Positions 5,766 through 9,741 of a DNA stretch of 9,741 nucleotides are shown here, one piece after another. Location of the stretch: contig JAZUMK010000060.1 in NCBI GenBank assembly GCA_045603585.1, forward strand, positions 1 through 9,741, in the 5' to 3' direction. Below the pieces are notes generated by a model that did not search any database, was not told the origin of the DNA, and saw only the letters and a program-made list of their open reading frames with translations. Source of the DNA: SFEL01 sp045603585 (GTDB taxonomy: Bacteria > Bacillota > Clostridia > Christensenellales > CAG-138). Within the stretch, counting starts at the first letter, position 1; each line of letters begins with the position of its first letter. Both the position numbers and the translations under genes were made by a program.

Positions 5766-6329
5766 TTACAGGCCCAGAGTATCCGCTATTGCGGTCATTT
5801 CTTCCAGAGCCACGTCGATAAGGTCATCCAGAGTAAGGCCGGTATTGACTATTGCGCTCATGTATTCACGGTTTGCGCCGGCGGCAAAGCGTGCCTCGTT
5901 GAAGCGCTTTACCACGGACTTGTGCTTTACGCTGGCGATGCGCTTATCGGGGTATATCTGAGCAACGGACTTGCAGAAGCCGCTCATGGGGTCAGCCGCA
6001 AGGAGGGCATACTCAATGGTGGTGGCTGCCTTTTTGCCGTTGAGAGGGTTATGTGCAAGAATTGCGCCCTCAAGAACCGCATCCTCCACGCCGTTTTCAC
6101 GGAGCAGCTTTACGCTGGTGGGGCCGTGTACTTCAGGATGATTCTTCCAGTCGCACTGTTCTTCGTCAAGGTCATGAAGCAAGCCTGCTATTCCCCAGTA
6201 TTCCACATCATCGGGGGCAAGGCGCTTTGCAAGGCCCCGCATTATAGCCTCAACTGCATAGGAATGCTGACGGTAAGCTTCGCCTTCCATGTACTTGTGC
6301 AGAAGTTCGTATGCCTGTTCCCTGTTCAT
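5766..6329 (-). CDS. HD-domain protein (predicted metal-dependent phosphohydrolase)
   Basis: A 187-residue protein dominated by one HD domain. The metal ligands expected for the family are visible: His22 (QHSYAV), the His52-Asp53 pair in GLLHDLDE (49-56), further histidines 64, 68 and 93 (AHNP), and Asp113 (LAADPMSG). It has no signal peptide or transmembrane segment, so it is likely cytoplasmic. HD proteins of this simple type cleave phosphomonoesters or phosphodiesters such as nucleotides, but the substrate cannot be read from sequence. The start ATG 6329-6327 has AAGGAG (6342-6337) 7 bases upstream; an in-frame ATG 12 codons earlier lies across this site and is less likely. It follows the NlpC/P60 gene by 25 bases and is closed by a terminator, so the two are probably cotranscribed. 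Confidence 0.88.
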   Translation of the reverse strand: MNREQAYELLHKYMEGEAYRQHSYAVEAIMRGLAKRLAPDDVEYWGIAGLLHDLDEEQCDWKNHPEVHGPTSVKLLRENGVEDAVLEGAILAHNPLNGKKAATTIEYALLAADPMSGFCKSVAQIYPDKRIASVKHKSVVKRFNEARFAAGANREYMSAIVNTGLTLDDLIDVALEEMTAIADTLGL

Positions 6330-6354
6330 AGGTGATCTCCTTATATTTTTATTT

Positions 6355-7584
6355 TTAGAATACACGTTTGCCGTGGTTGAAGTTTCTGTCTGCCCAGTTT
6401 GACCAGCTGCTTATTACCACCTTGCCTGCGGAAGAAGATGCATGGATGTACTTATCCCCGCCCAGCCATATGCCGGTATGGCTGATCACTTCGCTGGAAT
6501 CGCTGCGGAAGAACAGCAGATCGCCTGTCCTCAAATCGGAGGTGGAATAGATGGTTTCCCAGCTGTCTATCTTTGCGTAGTTCTTGGCGCTCATACGGCC
6601 AACCTTCACGCCGTTTGCATTGAGGCTGAAGTGAACAAGGCCGCTGCAGTCAAAGCTGTTGGGGCCTTCGTCGCCCAGAATATAGGGCTTGCCCTGCTGT
6701 GCCTTCGCGGTGGCGATAAAGCCGCTCACATCGCCTGTGGCTTCAGCAACGCTGCCGCCGCCGCTTTGGTTATTTGTGGGAGGTGCGGTTTTGGTGGTGC
6801 CCACGCCGGAGTTTGTTTCCGGCTTGGGTGTCACCTTGGGCTTGGGGGTGGTCTTTGGCTTAGGTGTGGGGGTGGGTGTGGGATCCACCTTTGGCCGCGC
6901 GTTGTTGGAGTATAGTATATCCGCCGTATCGGTATCCATTATACCGGTGGATTCTATTTTGTTTCTGGTCTGGAATGAGGAAAGGGCTTTGGCAGTGGCA
7001 ACGCCGAAATAGCCGTTTTTCTTTTCCACCTCATAGCCCAGCTCAAAGAGCCGCTCCTGAAGGGATTCCACGTCCTCACCCTCATCTCCCTGCTGCAGGC
7101 GATAATATGCCGCCTCATGGGAAAAGAGTATTTCCTGGGTAAGGGGATCCGCTTCGCCGGTTTCCGTCATGTGATGTATCCGCTGAAAACGGCGCAATGC
7201 AGCCGCAACAGGCTCGCCGAAGGTTTCGGAAGGCTCGTCGCCGTCGATATAGTTCAGCTCAGCAAGCCGCTCCTGTATATTGGCAACCATGGGGTCCGTA
7301 TCGCCCACCTTAAGCAGGCGATAAAGCTCCGGCTCAGCCGTCTGCTCCGCAGCAGGAGTTGCCGCAGGCACAGGGGTAGGCTCCGGCAGATGCACCATTT
7401 CTTCCGCTATTTGCACCACCACAGGGTTCAATCCCAGAATATCAAAGGATGCGGGGATGAAAACAAAGGCGGTCAGCAAAAGGCCTGCCGTCGTCAGCAG
7501 AGGTATGCGGATGCGCCGGAAAAAGCTTTTGCGCTTTTCCATATTGAGACGCTGTTTTTTCTGATTGTTGTCATGGTTTTCCAT
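6355..7584 (-). CDS. Membrane-anchored NlpC/P60 cell-wall peptidase with two PG-binding domains
   Basis: A 409-residue protein. A cytoplasmic basic N-terminus (8-27, KKQRLNMEKRKSFFRRIRI) precedes one hydrophobic segment (about 28-46) that is a signal anchor or uncleaved signal. A Pro-rich spacer (66-86) leads to two PG_binding_1 domains (about 88-155 and 160-226; each with a V-x-x-[IL]-Q-x-R-L-x-E-L-x-Y core). A Pro-Thr-Lys linker (232-257) and a Ser/Gly/Thr stretch follow. The C-terminal NlpC/P60 domain (about 285-405) has the catalytic Cys313 in DCSGL, His369 in SHTG and His381 in IHASS. It should cut stem peptides (typically D-Glu to diamino acid) outside the membrane. I use ATG 7584; the more N-terminal in-frame ATGs lack support, and an internal ATG at 7542 is possible. 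No Shine-Dalgarno is seen at either. Its promoter lies 7 bases away. Confidence 0.93.
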   Translation of the reverse strand: MENHDNNQKKQRLNMEKRKSFFRRIRIPLLTTAGLLLTAFVFIPASFDILGLNPVVVQIAEEMVHLPEPTPVPAATPAAEQTAEPELYRLLKVGDTDPMVANIQERLAELNYIDGDEPSETFGEPVAAALRRFQRIHHMTETGEADPLTQEILFSHEAAYYRLQQGDEGEDVESLQERLFELGYEVEKKNGYFGVATAKALSSFQTRNKIESTGIMDTDTADILYSNNARPKVDPTPTPTPKPKTTPKPKVTPKPETNSGVGTTKTAPPTNNQSGGGSVAEATGDVSGFIATAKAQQGKPYILGDEGPNSFDCSGLVHFSLNANGVKVGRMSAKNYAKIDSWETIYSTSDLRTGDLLFFRSDSSEVISHTGIWLGGDKYIHASSSAGKVVISSWSNWADRNFNHGKRVF

Positions 7585-7591
7585 GTTAATT

Positions 7592-7621
7592 ATTATAACC
7601 CATATTGTCGTATTTTGTCCA
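7592..7621 (-). promoter_or_regulatory. Sigma-A promoter of the NlpC/P60-HD unit, giving a leaderless transcript
   Basis: On minus, TGGACA (7621-7616; 5/6) and a perfect TATAAT (7597-7592) are separated by 18 bases. The -10 box ends 7 bases before the ATG at 7584, so transcription should begin at 7585 or 7584, leaving at most one untranslated base. This agrees with the absence of any Shine-Dalgarno sequence. Confidence 0.6.
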
Positions 7622-7665
7622 TTATCAAGGCGCATATGCTTATAGCGCAGAAGCGACATTTGCTG

Positions 7666-7671
7666 TATAAT
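7666..7671 (+). promoter_or_regulatory. Candidate -10 box of the ABC-F gene
   Basis: A perfect TATAAT on plus lies 39 bases before the ABC-F start codon; transcription would begin near 7678, giving a leader of about 33 nt. No convincing -35 box is found at 16-18 bases upstream (7643-7648 is TAGCGC), so the promoter may need an activator. It diverges from the NlpC/P60 promoter in the 126-base intergenic stretch. Confidence 0.4.
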
Positions 7672-7710
7672 GTATATTTGGTAGATTATGAGCAAAGGAA
7701 CAAACTTACC

Positions 7711-9624
7711 ATGGCATTGATAGCCGCCAGCGGCATAAGCAAATCATATTCATCCCGCCTGCTTTTTGACGGGATCAATTTCGAAATAGCCCCTCGAGAC
7801 AGGGTGGGCCTTGTGGGTGTCAACGGATGCGGCAAGACCACTCTTTTCCGCATACTTACAGGTGAGGAATCCCCGGATTCCGGTACCGTGATGAAGCATA
7901 AGGAAGCCCGGCTGGGCTTTATGCGGCAGAATGTGGAAAACACCTCTGCCACTCTGTATGAATCCGCCATAGAGGCCTTTGACGGGCTTATCCGCATGGA
8001 AGAAGAGCTGGAACGGATATCCGCCGCCATCTCAGAAGGCGCTGAGGATATTTCCGCCCTTATCGCCCGCCAGCAGTCATTGAATGAAAGATATCAGCGG
8101 GAAGGGGGCCTCACATTCCGCAGCAGAGTACGCAGCACCCTTTCCGGCCTTGGCTTTACCGAATCGGAAATGGAAAAGCCCCTTTCGGACATGAGCGGCG
8201 GCCAGCGCAACAAAGCCCAGCTTGCAAAGATGCTGCTTTCCGGCGCAGAACTGCTGCTGCTGGACGAACCCACCAACCATCTGGATATACAGAGCGTAAC
8301 CTGGCTGGAGGATTTTCTCCGCAGCTATCCCAATGCATTCATCGTAATATCCCACGACCGCTACTTTCTGGACAGAGTCACAAACCGCACCATGGAGATA
8401 AAAAACGGCAGGCTGTTTTCCTCAAACGGAAACTATTCCCGCCACATTGAGCTGATGAGCTCCAATAACGAAATACTCAGACGGCACTATCTCAATCAGA
8501 AGAAGGAAATTCGCCGCCTTGAGGGAGTTGTGGAGCAGCAGCGCCGCTGGGGACAGGCCCACAACTTCATCACCGCCGCCGCAAAGCAGAAGCAGATAGA
8601 GCGGCTTAAGGCAGAGCTTGTGGAGCCTGAAAAGGACACCGCATCCATACATTTTCACTTTACCGCCAAGGAAACCGGCGGCAACGATGTGCTTATCACA
8701 GAGGATGTTGCCAAGGCATATGAAAAGCCCATATTCAGCGGTGCTTCCATGCACATCCGCAAGGGCGAGCGGGTATTCCTCCTTGGGCCAAACGGCTGCG
8801 GCAAAACCACCCTTATGAAGATAATCATGGGCAGGGAAACCGCCGACGCAGGCACAGTACGCCTCGGCGCAAAGGTTCAGCCCGGCTATTACGAGCAGAC
8901 TATGACCTCCCTTGACCCAAACAGCACCGCCCTTGAAGAAATACACAGCACCTACCCCCGGATGGATCTGACCGACGTACGTACCGCTCTCGCCGCCTTC
9001 CTGATAAGGGGCGATGACGTATTCAAGCAGGTCAGCTCCCTTTCCGGAGGTGAAAAGGCAAGGGTACAGCTGCTGAAGCTGATGCTTTCCGGGGCAAATC
9101 TTCTGCTGCTGGACGAACCTACCAACCATCTGGATATATCCTCACGGGAGGCGCTGGAAAACGCACTGGACGAATACGACGGCACCATGCTTATCGTCAC
9201 CCATGACCGCTACCTTGTGAACCGCCTTGCGGACAGGGTGCTGTACATGGAAAAGGATGGGCTTACTGAATACATCGGCGGCTATGATGATTTCCTTGAA
9301 GCCTCCGAGCGCAGGATAAAGGAGGCTCCCATCACAGAAGCTCAGCAGGAAAAACCCAACACCTACAAGGCGCAAAAGGAACGGCAAAGCCTTATCAACC
9401 GGGCAAACGGCGAAGTTCGCCGCGCCGAAGAACGCATAGCTGATGCGGAGTCAAAATTGGAAGAGCTAAATGCCCTGCTGGCCTCCCCCGCCGTGGCAAC
9501 GGACTATGTAAAATCCGCAGAGCTTGCAAAGCAGGCGGAAGAACAGCAGGCTGCAATAGATGAGCTTTATGCCGCATGGGAGCAGGCACAGCAAAGGCTG
9601 GAAGAGCTTACCAATCAGGAATAA
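7711..9624 (+). CDS. ABC-F family ATPase (Uup/YdiF-like, translation factor type)
   Basis: A 637-residue ABC-F protein: two ATPase cassettes, no transmembrane region, so soluble and ribosome-associated as known for the family, where members adjust the E site/peptidyl-transferase centre. Cassette 1 has Walker A GVNGCGKTT (36-44), signature MSGGQ (161-165), Walker B LLLLDEP (181-187) and switch His215. Cassette 2 has GPNGCGKTT (359-367), LSGGE (444-448), LLLLDEP (464-470) and switch His498. The linker between them (about 232-325) is of ordinary length, which argues against the long-linker antibiotic-resistance type. Residues 553-633 form a charged C-terminal coiled coil as in Uup and YdiF. ATG 7711 is chosen because the family N-terminus begins here; AAAGGAA lies about 10 bases upstream. 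A long in-frame upstream extension is not protein-like. It is the only protein-coding gene on plus. Confidence 0.95.
   Translation: MALIAASGISKSYSSRLLFDGINFEIAPRDRVGLVGVNGCGKTTLFRILTGEESPDSGTVMKHKEARLGFMRQNVENTSATLYESAIEAFDGLIRMEEELERISAAISEGAEDISALIARQQSLNERYQREGGLTFRSRVRSTLSGLGFTESEMEKPLSDMSGGQRNKAQLAKMLLSGAELLLLDEPTNHLDIQSVTWLEDFLRSYPNAFIVISHDRYFLDRVTNRTMEIKNGRLFSSNGNYSRHIELMSSNNEILRRHYLNQKKEIRRLEGVVEQQRRWGQAHNFITAAAKQKQIERLKAELVEPEKDTASIHFHFTAKETGGNDVLITEDVAKAYEKPIFSGASMHIRKGERVFLLGPNGCGKTTLMKIIMGRETADAGTVRLGAKVQPGYYEQTMTSLDPNSTALEEIHSTYPRMDLTDVRTALAAFLIRGDDVFKQVSSLSGGEKARVQLLKLMLSGANLLLLDEPTNHLDISSREALENALDEYDGTMLIVTHDRYLVNRLADRVLYMEKDGLTEYIGGYDDFLEASERRIKEAPITEAQQEKPNTYKAQKERQSLINRANGEVRRAEERIADAESKLEELNALLASPAVATDYVKSAELAKQAEEQQAAIDELYAAWEQAQQRLEELTNQE
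8251..8289 (+). repeat. Intragenic direct repeat, copy A (first Walker B region)
   Basis: The 39 bases encoding LLLLDEPTNHLDI in the first ABC cassette match 9100-9138 with 37 identities. The offset of 849 bases is a multiple of three. Codon choice is the same at nearly all positions, more than the protein needs. Confidence 0.8.
9100..9138 (+). repeat. Intragenic direct repeat, copy B (second Walker B region)
   Basis: Partner of 8251-8289 in the second ABC cassette, with two differences, both synonymous third-position or equivalent changes. Confidence 0.8.
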
Positions 9625-9642
9625 AAACACAATAAAATGCAA

Positions 9643-9673
9643 AACGGCAAGGTATCATAAGTACCTTGCCGTT
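9643..9673. terminator. Bidirectional terminator between convergent genes
   Basis: A perfect 12-bp stem AACGGCAAGGTA (9643-9654) / TACCTTGCCGTT (9662-9673) with a 7-base loop lies 18 bases after the ABC-F stop. On plus a T-rich but interrupted run follows; on minus TTTT follows directly. It would therefore end both the ABC-F transcript and the convergent gene at the right edge. Confidence 0.85.
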
Positions 9674-9690
9674 GTTATTATTGATTTTTA

Positions 9691-9741
9691 TTATTTCCTC
9701 ATGTCGGATATCAGCTCAGGCAACATATCGTATCCTGCCAA
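9691..9741 (-). CDS. 3' end of an unidentified gene (partial)
   Basis: On minus, the last 51 bases are open in one frame and read ...LAGYDMLPELISDMRK followed by TAA (9693-9691). The stop lies 17 bases before the shared hairpin, as expected for the end of a gene convergent with the ABC-F gene. The 16 residues are too few to name a family; the composition is ordinary for a soluble protein. Confidence 0.5.
   Translation of the reverse strand: MAGYDMLPELISDMRK

Noticed and set aside
7117..7710. In-frame upstream extension of the ABC-F gene by 198 codons
   Set aside because: It is antisense to the NlpC/P60 gene, covers the divergent promoters, and ABC-F proteins begin at the residue corresponding to 7711.
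8422..9129. A 235-codon open frame on minus, antisense to the ABC-F gene
   Set aside because: A shadow of the ABC-F coding frame; the composition is not protein-like and ABC-F motifs on plus are unambiguous.

Overview
The window looks like a chromosomal segment of an endospore-forming Bacillota, most likely a member of the Clostridia with intermediate G+C. The reasons are two tandem alpha/beta-type small acid-soluble spore protein (SASP) genes, a protein made only of the Spo0A DNA-binding domain, consensus AGGAGG ribosome binding sites, and the Firmicutes gene order yloU (Asp23/Gls24) - fakA/yloV - recG. I see no insertion sequence, phage gene, CRISPR array or rRNA. Nearly all genes lie on the minus strand; only the ABC-F gene (and a probable tRNA remnant at the left edge) is on plus.

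Layout from left to right. At 1-15 is what looks like the 3' end of a plus-strand tRNA-Gly, followed by a bidirectional terminator shared with a minus-strand tRNA-Leu(CAA) at 62-148. Only 14 bases upstream of that tRNA ends a 139-residue protein consisting of the Spo0A C-terminal domain without a receiver domain. Its upstream region contains a near-consensus sigma-H promoter, and three bases further upstream a perfect 0A box (TGTCGAA). This is the most interesting signal in the window. Next come two SASP genes, each with its own terminator; the second has a clear sigma-G-type promoter. Between 1525 and 5575 lies the operon yloU-fakA-recG, read leftward from a sigma-A promoter at 5610-5639 and closed by a UUCG-capped terminator. 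fakA and recG overlap by ATGA.

A second minus-strand unit holds a membrane-anchored two-PG-binding-domain NlpC/P60 peptidase followed 25 bases later by an HD-domain protein and a terminator. Its promoter is placed so that the transcript should begin at or one base before the NlpC/P60 start codon, suggesting a leaderless mRNA. Divergent from it, on plus, is a 637-residue ABC-F ATPase. It ends at a strong hairpin that it shares with a convergent gene, of which only the last 16 codons are visible at the right edge.

Together the left third is sporulation-related: a likely Spo0A/sigma-H-regulated DNA-binding protein and forespore DNA-protecting SASPs. The middle is housekeeping (fatty acid phosphorylation, recombination). 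The right third concerns the cell wall and ribosome-associated ABC-F function. All boundaries and motif calls were read by eye; no database search was possible.
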